Of a DNA stretch of 64,000 bases, positions 26,786 through 35,667 are shown one piece after another; positions within the stretch are counted from its first letter, which is position 1, and each line of letters begins with the position of its first letter. The stretch comes from Acidimicrobiia bacterium (GTDB lineage: Bacteria > Actinomycetota > Acidimicrobiia > Acidimicrobiales > Aldehydirespiratoraceae). The translations under genes were made by a program, and so were the position numbers. The stretch spans positions 1 through 64,000 of the forward strand of contig JAJEEV010000048.1 in assembly GCA_022820805.1 (NCBI GenBank), given 5' to 3'. The notes beneath the pieces were generated by a model, which worked only from the letters and a program-made list of their open reading frames with translations, ran no database searches and was not told the DNA's origin.

Positions 26786-28171
26786 TCACCCATCCGAGCC
26801 TCCCGAGGCGCCGTCGGACCCGCGCACCGAGCCCGACGCGTGCCCGGCGGCGAGGCGTCCGGCGGCCGTTCCGCTGCGGACCGCTCCCTCCATGGTGGCC
26901 GGCCAGCCGGTGTCGCACCAGGCACCGGCCAGGTACACGCCCGGCAGGCCGCACTCTGCACCGGCGCGGAGGCTGTCCGTTCCCGGCGCCCCGAAGAAGG
27001 TGGCCGAATGCTCTCGGGTGACGATCGACTCGGTGACCGTGGCGCCGGCCGCGGCCGGCAGCAGGCGGGCCAGCTCGGCGGTGAAGTGCGACACCAGGCC
27101 GTCGGCGGGCCGGCCGATGTAGGACTCGGCGGCCGACAGCGACACGGCCAGGCACTGGCGGCCGTCGTCGAGCCCGGCTCCCTCGGTGCGGTCGAACACG
27201 AACTGCGCGTCGGTCCCGACGCCGGCGAAGCAGGCCAGGTCCGTGACCGGCCGGTCATACACCAGATGGACGTTGACGATGGGCGAGGTGCCCAGCTCGT
27301 CCAGGCGGTCCTGGTAGGCGACCGTTCCCGGCGGCAGCAGCGCCCCGACGGCGTCGTGGGGCACGGCCACCACCACCGAGTCGGCCTCCAGAACCTGCCC
27401 GTCCGCTAGGACCTCCAGGCCTCCGTCCGGACCGGGACGCACCGCCGTCACCGGGACCCGGGTCGAGACCACGCCGCCGGCGGCCTCCAGGGCGCGCCGG
27501 GCTGCGTCGCCGTGCAGGGCCGAGAGCGGCACCCGGGCCCAGCCCAGGTCGGCCGCGGCGGCCTCGGTGAGGAGCCCGGTCACGAACACCTTGGCCGCCA
27601 GCTTGAGCGAGGAGTCGGCCGCGCTGGCGTTGACGGTCGGAAGCACGATCAGGTTCCAGAACGTCTCGACGGCAGCCCGGTCCTGCCCCCGGGCCTCCAG
27701 CCAGTCACCGAAGGCGGTGTCGTCGAGGGACGGATCGTCGGGGTCGAGGCGCCGCATGGCGAGCCCGGCGCGCAGCACGGCCGTCCTCTGGCGGAGGCTC
27801 AGGTGCGGGTAGGTCAGGAGGGCCGCAGCGAGATGCAGCGGGGCGGGGCCCGCGGTGCGCCTGATGGACCCGACCGGCCCGCCGGGCGCCAGCACGGGGA
27901 CGTCCAGGCGGCTCTGCATGAACACGCCGCCGGCTGATCCGATGCGCTCGAGGAAGGCCCGGTAGGCGGTGCAGCACCGCATGAAGACGTGCTGGCCGTT
28001 GTCGAACCACACGCCGTGGCGCTCGAAGGACCAGGTGGCGCCACCGAGGCGGGGCCGGCGCTCGAGCACTCTCACCTCGGCGCCCCGGTCGGCTGCCTCC
28101 AGGCCCGCGGACAGCCCGGCCAGGCCTCCCCCGACGACCACCACCCGTGGCCGCCCGCCTGAGAGGTTCAC
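26786..28171 (-). CDS. hpnE: Hydroxysqualene dehydroxylase HpnE
   Basis: Flavin amine-oxidase/phytoene-desaturase-like protein of 461 residues from a GTG overlapping the hpnD stop (GTGA). The FAD-binding motif VVVVGGGLAGLSAGLEAADRG is at the N-terminus. HpnE-typical segments GGATWSFERHGVWFDNGQHVFMRCCTAY and a C-terminal GVYLAGAWCDTGWPATMEGAVRSG follow. It reduces hydroxysqualene to squalene, the third step of the bacterial HpnCDE route. The C-terminal 20 residues are Gly/Ser-rich. Confidence 0.9.
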   Translation of the reverse strand: MNLSGGRPRVVVVGGGLAGLSAGLEAADRGAEVRVLERRPRLGGATWSFERHGVWFDNGQHVFMRCCTAYRAFLERIGSAGGVFMQSRLDVPVLAPGGPVGSIRRTAGPAPLHLAAALLTYPHLSLRQRTAVLRAGLAMRRLDPDDPSLDDTAFGDWLEARGQDRAAVETFWNLIVLPTVNASAADSSLKLAAKVFVTGLLTEAAAADLGWARVPLSALHGDAARRALEAAGGVVSTRVPVTAVRPGPDGGLEVLADGQVLEADSVVVAVPHDAVGALLPPGTVAYQDRLDELGTSPIVNVHLVYDRPVTDLACFAGVGTDAQFVFDRTEGAGLDDGRQCLAVSLSAAESYIGRPADGLVSHFTAELARLLPAAAGATVTESIVTREHSATFFGAPGTDSLRAGAECGLPGVYLAGAWCDTGWPATMEGAVRSGTAAGRLAAGHASGSVRGSDGASGGSDG

Positions 28172-29061
28172 GGGCGCAGCCCGCTGAGGCTGCGGGCGGC
28201 GACGAGGCCCTTCTCCCAGGCGGGCAGGCTGACGCGCCTCTCCAGCGGAGCGTCGGGCTGCGCCAGGATCCGGGCCAGCAGGCGCCGGTAGATGCCGGCC
28301 ATGGCCGCCGTGCAGGCCCGGCTGCGATGATCGAGATGCTCCAGCAGCACCAGGCCGCGCTCGAACCACACCACCGCCTGGGAGGCCACGAACTGCACCA
28401 GCGCGGCGACGCTCTCCGGCGGCGCCCACTGGCCGGGCACGATCCCGAACCGTTCCCGCTCCTGCTCAGGCAGGTAGACGCGCCCCATCCGGTGATCCTC
28501 GGCGATGTCGCGCAGCATGTTGGTCAGCTGCAGGGCCACGCCGAGGTCATCGGCGATCTCCTCGACCGGCCGCTCGGCACCCGGCCCGTATCCGTGGGCG
28601 CCGGAACGTCCCGCTGTCCTGGTCCCGAAGACCCCGAGAGACAGGCGCCCGACCGAGCCGGCCACCAGCCGGCAGTAGCGCACGGTGTCGTCCATGGTGG
28701 CGTAGGTCTCGCCCCGCACGTCCAGCTCGCAGCCCTCGACGATCTCGTGCAGGGCGGCCACCGGGATCGGGAAGTTGGCCGAGGCGTGCGCCACTGCGGC
28801 CAGCACCGGGTCGTCGGGATCGGCCGCCCGGCCGGACTCGAGAGTGTCGATGGCCGAGTGCAGGTCGCTCAACGCGGCCAGCTTGCGGTCCTGGGGCCAG
28901 TCGCCGTCGCCCACATCGTCGATGCGGCGGGCCATGGCGTACAGCGCGGCCATGGCTCTGCGCTTGGGGGGCGGCAACAGGCGGATGCCGTACGCGAAGT
29001 TGCGGGCCTCGGACCAGGTGATCTCCTCGCAGCGGCGGTAGGCCGCCTCGGCGTCGATCAC
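28168..29061 (-). CDS. hpnD: Presqualene diphosphate synthase HpnD
   Basis: Squalene/phytoene synthase family, 297 residues. It has NFAYGIRLLPPPKRRAMAALYAMARRIDDVGD with the first Asp-rich motif, YCRLVAGSVGRLSLGVFG, and LTNMLRDIAEDHRMGRVYLP with the second Asp-rich motif. HpnD joins two farnesyl diphosphates to presqualene diphosphate using Mg. The ATG overlaps the hpnC stop. Together with hpnC and hpnE it makes squalene for hopanoids or other triterpenoids. Confidence 0.92.
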   Translation of the reverse strand: MIDAEAAYRRCEEITWSEARNFAYGIRLLPPPKRRAMAALYAMARRIDDVGDGDWPQDRKLAALSDLHSAIDTLESGRAADPDDPVLAAVAHASANFPIPVAALHEIVEGCELDVRGETYATMDDTVRYCRLVAGSVGRLSLGVFGTRTAGRSGAHGYGPGAERPVEEIADDLGVALQLTNMLRDIAEDHRMGRVYLPEQERERFGIVPGQWAPPESVAALVQFVASQAVVWFERGLVLLEHLDHRSRACTAAMAGIYRRLLARILAQPDAPLERRVSLPAWEKGLVAARSLSGLRP

Positions 29062-30029
29062 GCCGGGCCGGTCCCTCGCCGGACCAGGCTCGGCACATAC
29101 ACGCCGGCCAGGCGGACCAGCACCCTGGGCGGTCCGGCCTTGGGGGTCCGGCCGAGCACGTCGAAGCCGCAGGCCTGCAGGGCGTCAAGGTTGGCCAGCC
29201 CCCCGGCCACGAACCCGGCCACCGCCAGCCGGGCCGGTTCCCGCAGCGACGCCACCAGCGGCCTGCCCCGGTCGAGCAGGGCCCGGGCCCGGCTGGCCTC
29301 GTAGGCGACCAGGCCTCTGAGGCCGGCCGGGGCCGCCGGCGCCCTCAGGTCGTCGGCGGTGACGCCGAAGCGCTCCATATCGTCGGCGGGCAGGTAGACG
29401 CGGCCCGCGGCGGCGTCCTCGGCCACGTCCTGGAGGTGCTCGAGCACCTGCAGCCCGGTGCACACGTCGTCGGAGGCCGCGATGCGCTCGGGGGTTGAGG
29501 CATCGAACACGGCCAGCACGAGGTGCCCGACGGGGTTGGCCGACAGCTCGCAGTACTCGAGCAGCTCGTCGAAGTCCTCGTAGCGTGTCTTGTGCTGGTC
29601 GAGCCGGTTGGCGGCCAGCAGCCGGTCGAAGGGCTCGCGGCCCAGCCCGAAGCTCCGCACGGTGGGCGCCAGCTGGGCGAAGGTCTCGTGGCGGGGGGTG
29701 CCGGCGAAGAGGCTGTCGAGCTGGTCCTCGACCCAGTCGAGGGCTGCGTTCCGGTCGCCGGGGTACTCGTCACCGAGGTTGTCGACGAGCCGGGCGTAGC
29801 CGTAGATGGCCCTCAGGTGGTACCGCACCTCGCGGGGAAGCAGCCGCAGCGCTACCGGGAAGTTCTCACCGCCGGCCCGGGCCATGACCGCATCGAGCCC
29901 GACGTGGCGCTCGACCTGTCCGGCGGCCGACTCGCCGCCCGACCCCGCGTCCGGCATTCCGTTCGCTGACGGCTGGATGGCCACAGTCTCCCCGCTCAAA
30001 GAGGCGCCGTCGGTCGACATGACGGGCAT
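29058..30029 (-). CDS. hpnC: Hydroxysqualene synthase HpnC
   Basis: Squalene/phytoene synthase family, 323 residues. After a 45-residue low-complexity leader comes ENFPVALRLLPREVRYHLRAIYGYARLVDNLGDEYPGD, then YCELSANPVGHLVLAVF and LQDVAEDAAAGRVYLPADDMERFG. The first Asp motif is DNLGDE, characteristic of HpnC. HpnC converts presqualene diphosphate to hydroxysqualene. First gene of the operon, with GGTGAGGG before the ATG. No squalene-hopene cyclase is in the window. Confidence 0.9.
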   Translation of the reverse strand: MPVMSTDGASLSGETVAIQPSANGMPDAGSGGESAAGQVERHVGLDAVMARAGGENFPVALRLLPREVRYHLRAIYGYARLVDNLGDEYPGDRNAALDWVEDQLDSLFAGTPRHETFAQLAPTVRSFGLGREPFDRLLAANRLDQHKTRYEDFDELLEYCELSANPVGHLVLAVFDASTPERIAASDDVCTGLQVLEHLQDVAEDAAAGRVYLPADDMERFGVTADDLRAPAAPAGLRGLVAYEASRARALLDRGRPLVASLREPARLAVAGFVAGGLANLDALQACGFDVLGRTPKAGPPRVLVRLAGVYVPSLVRRGTGPA

Positions 30030-30118
30030 GCCCTCACCCCGTCGAAGCTATCACCCGGCCGCTGCGCACCCGTGGCGTACGGCCCTCCGGCCGATCCTCT
30101 CGGGCCCGGCAACAGGTT

Positions 30119-30200
30119 GAGAAAGGCTGTAAATCAATAGAAATTTCCAAAACAGGTTGCAATTGCCTATAAGTCTCCATTAGATGTTGCTCTATGTTAT
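30119..30200 (+). promoter_or_regulatory. AT-rich promoter region of the Tad locus
   Basis: A strikingly AT-rich stretch in a GC-rich genome. A -10 TATAAG at 30168 and a -35-like TTTCCA at 30144 are 18 bases apart, placing the start of transcription about 14 bases before the first ATG. A 9-base direct repeat AACAGGTTG occurs near 30110 and 30152. Confidence 0.5.
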
Positions 30201-31573
30201 TTCGATCCCTTGGACTCTATATCCGTACCGCATCATTCGCATTGACAGCATCAGTCGCTGCGGACCGTCGGCACAGTCCCGCGGTCGCGGCCGTCCTCGC
30301 CCTTGGACTGTTTGCGACGGGCTGCGGCGCAGTCGGGAATCGGGGAGCCGAGACCCCGGCTGTCGAAACCTCCCCGTCCGCCGCCTCGGATGCGTCTCCG
30401 AGCAGGACCAGCGGCGCTCTGGGCTCCCCTGTCCTGGTCGCCCCGCCGGAGGCTGGCGCGGGAGCGGCGCGGCCAGTTCTGGCGCCAGCGGTCCCGTCCC
30501 CCGAGATTGCCGGGCAAGTGGTGGCTGCGGCCGCGGCCGCCGCACCGGAGTCGGCGCTGTCGCTGCAGGACTGCACCGATTGGATCGCGGATCGGGACCT
30601 CTCCCTGGAGTCCCCGCAGAAGCAGGAGTGCGCGGCCATTCTCGGCGCCGCGATCGACACGTGCCGGGAACTCGACTGCTTCTCGTCTCCCGACGACGCC
30701 ACATCCGCGATCTCCGCTCTGCTTGACCCGACTACTGCGACGACGCCGACGACAGACGCGGCCGGGCCCGCCACCACCGCGGCACTGGACGTGGAGTTGA
30801 CCCCCGAGGGCGGGCACCCGCCGGGGCCGGCCGCGGGCATGGTCCCCCGCAACGAGCCCTACTGGAACTACCCCACCTGCACCTCCGACCCGCCCTGGCC
30901 CTCGGACTGCTACCCGCCGTCGGAGTGGGAGACCCCTCAGGACCTGTCGGACTGCAAGCTGTCACCACTGCCCGACGAGGGGGTGGGCGGCATCTGCGCC
31001 TCACGGCGCCCCGATGGCCCGCATCACGCGGAGAGCCCTCGGCTGACGCGGGATGTCGCCGACTTCATCGAATGGTGCGGGGCGTCCTGGCATCCGCTGT
31101 CGTGCGAGTCCGTGCTGTTCCACATGAAGTGGTCGCTGGACTACCTGGGCGGGCACCCGTGGTGCGTCCTGCAGCAGTACTACGACCGCATCGCGGGCCA
31201 CGACGGCCTCTGGAACGGCGCTTCGGGCTCCATTGCGGGTCTTCGGGAGCGTCACGGCTGGCACGTCTGCCCGACGGTCATCGACCCGGTCGTGGCCGAC
31301 GGCTCCGGCCGGCGGCTGTCCGAGACGGGCGTCTCCCTGGCCGAGCAGTGCCGCATCGTGCTGCCACCCGACGTTCGCCTCGAGGACATTCCCCGGAGGA
31401 CCAGCCACGGCACCCAGCGGTTCGGGTCGGACTGCGACGCCTGGGCGGAGTGGGTCGAGAACCGGTCCTACTCCCGGCACTGGCGTGTCTGCGATCGATC
31501 GGCCCGGCTGGCCGAGGAGTGGATGGAGCACCACCACGGCACTCCTGAGCGCTACTCGAAGGTGTACTGCTGA
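30194..31573 (+). CDS. Secreted lipoprotein of unknown function heading the Tad locus
   Basis: 459 residues. A lipoprotein signal ends LALGLFATGCGAV with Cys near residue 44. An Ala/Pro/Ser/Thr-rich spacer to about residue 230 follows, then a compact domain rich in Cys, Trp and Tyr (YWNYPTC, DPPWPSDCYPPSEWE, FIEWCGASWHPLSCES, HPWCVLQQYYDRI, WRVCDRSARLAEEW). The roughly even spacing of cysteines suggests disulfides. I recognise no family. No ribosome site precedes the ATG, consistent with near-leaderless translation from the upstream promoter. It is 21 bases upstream of another secreted protein and then the pilus genes, so a pilus-associated surface role is a reasonable guess. Confidence 0.7.
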   Translation: MLFRSLGLYIRTASFALTASVAADRRHSPAVAAVLALGLFATGCGAVGNRGAETPAVETSPSAASDASPSRTSGALGSPVLVAPPEAGAGAARPVLAPAVPSPEIAGQVVAAAAAAAPESALSLQDCTDWIADRDLSLESPQKQECAAILGAAIDTCRELDCFSSPDDATSAISALLDPTTATTPTTDAAGPATTAALDVELTPEGGHPPGPAAGMVPRNEPYWNYPTCTSDPPWPSDCYPPSEWETPQDLSDCKLSPLPDEGVGGICASRRPDGPHHAESPRLTRDVADFIEWCGASWHPLSCESVLFHMKWSLDYLGGHPWCVLQQYYDRIAGHDGLWNGASGSIAGLRERHGWHVCPTVIDPVVADGSGRRLSETGVSLAEQCRIVLPPDVRLEDIPRRTSHGTQRFGSDCDAWAEWVENRSYSRHWRVCDRSARLAEEWMEHHHGTPERYSKVYC

Positions 31574-31594
31574 CCCTTGCCGAAGGAGACGACC

Positions 31595-33262
31595 ATGACC
31601 AATCTCAACGCGATCCTCCGGCGGCGTGCAGCCCTGGTCCTGGCGGTGGCGGTGACGGTTGCAGCCCTCGGCGTGCCCGGCCCCGGCCCGCAGGCGGCCC
31701 GGGCCGAGGAGGAGTGCGACGCGGAGTGCTGGGCGATCCTCGCCTACCTCACCGAGCAGGGCCTCACCCCCGAGGAGATCGAGGATCTTGACGATTCGGG
31801 CATCCCACCGGACCGGCCGGCGCCACCGGTCACGACCACGACACTCGCGCCCACGACCACGACCGCCCCGGCGCCGCGCCCCACCACCACGACTGCGCCG
31901 ACGTGGCGGCCCACGCCGGCGACGACAACGACGACGGTCCCGCCGGCGGCGACTGAGGACGAGGTGTGCGGCAGGCCGGGGACATGGGCCTGCGACGAAG
32001 TCACGGCCGGCCGCGACGAGGGCTACCTCCCCGGAGGCTTCGACCCCCATGACGAAGCCGACCCCGAACAGGTGCGTCAGATCATCGAGGACTTCGGCAA
32101 GCAGAACCCGCACTTCGATGCGCAGGCCGCCCTGGCTGCCCTTCAGGACATGGGTGACGAGACCGAGCGGGGGGAGATGTTCAACGCCATCGCCGCCGGG
32201 CTGGGAATCCCGTACGACCCCGACGGCGACGGCAGCGAGTTGGCCGACGAACTGGGCGAACTCGGCATCGTGTTCGGCCATGACGGCGACCCGACCAACA
32301 ACCCCGTCGACGACGCCGACCCGAACTCTGTTCTGTTCAATGACCAGCTCGCGGCATTGCTGGACCGTGTCGAGGACGTCACCGTCCCCGGAGGCGGCGA
32401 CACCGGCGTCGTCAGCCCCGGAGGCGGCAATACCGCCACGCCGTGTGCCAGCGGCCAGCACCGTCACGCTTCCGGCGGCTCCTGTCATGCCCACCCGGAC
32501 CCGGGCTGCACCCCGTCCGGCACCTACAGCGCCGTGAGCGGATCCGGCCATAAGACCGTTGCCACCGGCGTCTGCGGGTCGAACCCGGACGGCGAGGCGT
32601 GCGCGAGCGGCCTGACGCTGACCGCCAGCGAGCGCACCGGGTTCGCCGACCAGTTGCGCTGGCAGACGCTGGTGCGGATCGAGGCCCACGGCGAACCGGG
32701 CGTGCGTTGGCCGCCGCACCCCGACCTCCCCGGCGGGGACGAGTTCCTGGTGGTGTCGCGGTCACCGGTGTGGACGGTGGTGGACAGCGGTGCACAGTGG
32801 GAGGTGACGGACGACTCCGACGGCTGCGTGTGGGTGGTAAGCAGCCTGGAGACGCACGTGTGGCAGATGCTGCCGTGGAGTACCGGCCACCGCCGGACGC
32901 TGGAGGCCGCCGGCACGTTCGGCGTGTACCTGAACCGTTGGGACGGGCTGAACCCGGACCGGCAGGCCCAGGCGATCGAGCGCCACCAGAACGGCGACGT
33001 GAACATGACATGCCCGTTGGCGACGGCGACGGTCAGCCAGGACGCCTATGACCAGTGCCGCTGGAGGTTGTCCGAGTCAGGGGTGTGGCGCTGGCAGGCC
33101 AGAGCCTGCTTCGAGGCGAGCGCCGGTGACGCCGTCTACCGGGAGTGCGAAGTCCTCGCCGAGGGCGTCGAGTGGTTCCTGGGGATCGGCGACTACACGT
33201 CGGGGATCACGGTGCAGGCCGGCGCTGGCCTCGGGCCGCGACACATGGCGCGGGCCCGCTAG
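31595..33262 (+). CDS. Secreted multidomain protein of unknown function in the Tad locus
   Basis: 555 residues from the ATG at 31595 with GAAGGAGA upstream. A Sec signal (LVLAVAVTVAALGVPGPGPQAARA) is followed by a Cys pair, a Thr/Pro linker (TTTT repeats), and acidic segments resembling calcium-binding loops (DPDGDGSELADELGEL; DGDPTNNPVDDADPN). A His/Cys motif CASGQHRHASGGSCHAH follows that could bind metal. The C-terminal 240 residues are Trp- and Cys-rich (RWQTLVRIEAHGEPGVRWPP, CVWVVSSLETHVWQML). No family recognised. It is followed 8 bases later by a CpaB-like gene, so it belongs to the pilus operon. Confidence 0.7.
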   Translation: MTNLNAILRRRAALVLAVAVTVAALGVPGPGPQAARAEEECDAECWAILAYLTEQGLTPEEIEDLDDSGIPPDRPAPPVTTTTLAPTTTTAPAPRPTTTTAPTWRPTPATTTTTVPPAATEDEVCGRPGTWACDEVTAGRDEGYLPGGFDPHDEADPEQVRQIIEDFGKQNPHFDAQAALAALQDMGDETERGEMFNAIAAGLGIPYDPDGDGSELADELGELGIVFGHDGDPTNNPVDDADPNSVLFNDQLAALLDRVEDVTVPGGGDTGVVSPGGGNTATPCASGQHRHASGGSCHAHPDPGCTPSGTYSAVSGSGHKTVATGVCGSNPDGEACASGLTLTASERTGFADQLRWQTLVRIEAHGEPGVRWPPHPDLPGGDEFLVVSRSPVWTVVDSGAQWEVTDDSDGCVWVVSSLETHVWQMLPWSTGHRRTLEAAGTFGVYLNRWDGLNPDRQAQAIERHQNGDVNMTCPLATATVSQDAYDQCRWRLSESGVWRWQARACFEASAGDAVYRECEVLAEGVEWFLGIGDYTSGITVQAGAGLGPRHMARAR

Positions 33263-33270
33263 GGGACCTG

Positions 33271-33879
33271 ATGGCCTCGAACGCAGCTCCCCTGTCGGGT
33301 CAGGCCCAGAGATACGCGGCCGCGGCGCTGATCGTCGTCGTGGTGGCCGTGGCGGTGTGGTTCTTCGGGCGTCCCGAGCCCCCCGAGCCTGCGGTTCAGG
33401 TGGTGGCGGCCGCTGAGGACTGGGCGGCGCGGCACGAGCCGGGCGAGTTCGTCACCGTCGAGATGCCCGAGTCAGCCGCAGCACTGTTCGTGACCCCCGC
33501 GGAACTCGCCGGGCGCGTGCCGGCGGTGGCGGTGCCGGCCGGGACGGTGCTGTCGGGAGCATTGCTGGCCGCTCCCGGCGCGGCTGCCGCAGCCGATCCG
33601 TCGGCGGCGCTGCTGGCGGTGGCGGTCGACACGTCGCTGTGGCCCGATCCGGGTCCCGCGACCGGGGCGACCGCGGTGCTCGCCGCCGAGCCGGGAGGAT
33701 GCGCTGCTGCGGTGCTGCCCGTCGTGGGAGCCGGCGACGGCAGCGTGGTGGTCGAGGCCGGACCCGAGCTGGCCGCCCGGTTGGGCCCGGCCGTCTGGTG
33801 GATCTGGGAGTCGCCGGGCGCGGGATGGCCCGCCTGCCCGGACGGCGCGGCCTACACGGTCGTTCACCTCGAGGACTGA
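33271..33879 (+). CDS. CpaB/SAF-domain-like pilus assembly protein
   Basis: 202 residues from the ATG at 33271. One N-terminal membrane helix (YAAAALIVVVVAVAVWFFG) is followed by an extracytoplasmic SAF-like segment (VTVEMPESAAALFVTPAELAGRVPAVAVPAGTVLSGALL), the pattern of CpaB/RcpC proteins of Tad pili. Sequence identity to well-studied CpaB is low and the call leans on position, directly before the pilus ATPase. Confidence 0.65.
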   Translation: MASNAAPLSGQAQRYAAAALIVVVVAVAVWFFGRPEPPEPAVQVVAAAEDWAARHEPGEFVTVEMPESAAALFVTPAELAGRVPAVAVPAGTVLSGALLAAPGAAAAADPSAALLAVAVDTSLWPDPGPATGATAVLAAEPGGCAAAVLPVVGAGDGSVVVEAGPELAARLGPAVWWIWESPGAGWPACPDGAAYTVVHLED

Positions 33880-33891
33880 TGCGAAGTGTTG

Positions 33892-35667
33892 ATGGTGTCG
33901 GCAGACCGCAATCTCGATCCCCATGTGGCGGGCTGGGTGGTCCGCACGATCATCGAGGGCGTCCAGGCTTCGGCGCCCGACACTGTGGTGGGCGAGTCGC
34001 TGGCGGACCGGGCCCTGGCCGCGGCGCCGGACCGGGCCGCGGTCGCGGCCGTCGACCCGATGGAGAGCGAGACCGTGCTACGGGCGGCTGCGGCTGCAGC
34101 CGCGGGGGTGGTCTGGGTGACGCACGGCTCGGGATCGGGGTTGCGCCGCCGGCTGGGCCTCGATGCGGGGCCGGCGTCGAGGGTGCCGATCGCGCTGGTC
34201 GTCGTATCCGACCACGACGTGGACACTGCCGAGCTGCGGCTGATGGCAGGAGTCCAGATGGTCAGGGCGGTGCCGCCCGCGCCGACCAGACGGTCCGAGC
34301 GGAGGCTGCATCGCCTGGGCCGCTCGCTGGGCTCGCTGGCTGCGGCGCCCCAGCGCATGGACGGCGCCGACGGGTCGGTGCGCCGCGAGTCCGCGGCTGC
34401 CGCGGCCGCCCATCGCCTCCGGGGCCTGATGGGAGAGAACGGCGTGGAGGAGTTCCAGATCCGCGGCGGGGAGTCGATGGTGGTCGAGTTCTCCGACGGA
34501 ACCCGTGAGAGTCGCTCATCGCCGTTCGATTCCGACGACGAGCTGGTGGCGGCGTGCCGCTTCCTTGCGGCCTACTCGGGAGGGCGTCCCCAGCGATTCG
34601 ACGAGCTGGACCCCCGCCTCGACACCCGCGTCGGCGGTCGCTGGCGACTCCACGCCGAGGCGTTCGTGTGCTCGCCGCCGACCTTGGTGCTCCGGTCCAA
34701 CCTGGCCGGAGGGCGGACCCTCGCAGAGTTGGGCCTGTGCAGCCAGGAGCTGGCTGCGGTGCTGGTGGAGGCGATCGCCGGCCGGGTCCGGGCCAACGTG
34801 GTGGTGGCCGCGGCCATGGGCGGCGGCAAGACCACTCTGTGCCAGGCGCTGCTGGCGCAGGTCCCCGCCGACGAGCGCGTCGACACCATCGAGGACACCC
34901 CTGAGCTGCGCCTGCGGGAGTACGGCATCCACCCCAACGCCTACGAGCGCCTCACCCGCGACGCCAACAACGACGGCGTGGGCAAGCACTCCATGGCCGA
35001 CCACGTGCGAGACGCCAAGAGGGCCAACAGCTCCAAGCTGGTGGTGGGCGAGGTTCGGGGCGAGGGCACCATGGCCCTGCTCGACGCCATGTCCTCGGGT
35101 CTCGACGGGTGCCTGGTTACGCTGCACTCCCCTCCTGGAGAGGGCGTGCTCGAGAAGCTCACGGCCTACGCCACCTCCGAGGGCGCCGACGAGGGTCTGG
35201 CCCGGCGCTCGATCGCCATCGCGGTGCACCTGCTGGTCTGGATGGGCCGCAACCATGCCGGTGAGCGGGTCATCGCCGACGTGACGCAGATCACCGGGGT
35301 GTCCCCAGACGGCGCCATCGGGACCCGCTGCCTGTGGCGGCTGGGGCCCGGCGAGCGGTGGGCCGGGCCCGTGGCCGCCCCCGAGGGTCGCATGGCCGAC
35401 GTGTACCGCAACGCGGGCCCTTCGGGCAGTCGCCTCGCCGCGGGCGGCGGCGCCAGAGCTCGTGTCCCCGCCGGCCGCTCCGGCGATCACGCCGTATCGG
35501 GCGGTGGGACGAGAGCTCGGATCCCCTCGCTGCAGTTGGGCGCCGGCGACCACCGCGCCGACGTCGCGGCTACTGGTCACAGCATCGCAGCCAGCAACGG
35601 CAGTGGAGCCGGCAACGGCAGCGGCAGGAGCCGCCCGGACGGCATGGTCAGCGAGCGTGTGCGGTGA
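33892..35667 (+). CDS. tadA: TadA/CpaF-type secretion ATPase with N-terminal extension
   Basis: 591 residues from the ATG at 33892 (GTG at 33886 also possible). The C-terminal ATPase half has the CpaF pattern: Walker A AAMGGGKTTL near residue 308, the Asp box DTIEDTPELRL, and Walker B region KLVVGEVRGEGTMALLDAMSSG. The His box lies in LVTLHSPP. It powers pilin assembly as a cytosolic hexamer. Residues 1-150 contain alternating beta/alpha segments (AGVVWVTHGSGSG, IALVVVSDHDVDTAELRLMAG) reminiscent of a receiver or TadZ-like domain. The last 110 residues are low-complexity Gly/Arg/Ser, longer than usual. The stop overlaps the tadB start. Confidence 0.88.
   Translation: MVSADRNLDPHVAGWVVRTIIEGVQASAPDTVVGESLADRALAAAPDRAAVAAVDPMESETVLRAAAAAAAGVVWVTHGSGSGLRRRLGLDAGPASRVPIALVVVSDHDVDTAELRLMAGVQMVRAVPPAPTRRSERRLHRLGRSLGSLAAAPQRMDGADGSVRRESAAAAAAHRLRGLMGENGVEEFQIRGGESMVVEFSDGTRESRSSPFDSDDELVAACRFLAAYSGGRPQRFDELDPRLDTRVGGRWRLHAEAFVCSPPTLVLRSNLAGGRTLAELGLCSQELAAVLVEAIAGRVRANVVVAAAMGGGKTTLCQALLAQVPADERVDTIEDTPELRLREYGIHPNAYERLTRDANNDGVGKHSMADHVRDAKRANSSKLVVGEVRGEGTMALLDAMSSGLDGCLVTLHSPPGEGVLEKLTAYATSEGADEGLARRSIAIAVHLLVWMGRNHAGERVIADVTQITGVSPDGAIGTRCLWRLGPGERWAGPVAAPEGRMADVYRNAGPSGSRLAAGGGARARVPAGRSGDHAVSGGGTRARIPSLQLGAGDHRADVAATGHSIAASNGSGAGNGSGRSRPDGMVSERVR

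Noticed and set aside
31830-31950. Repetitive ACGACC/ACGACG-type DNA in the secreted protein as a regulatory repeat
   Set aside because: It is the codon pattern of a Thr/Pro-rich linker.
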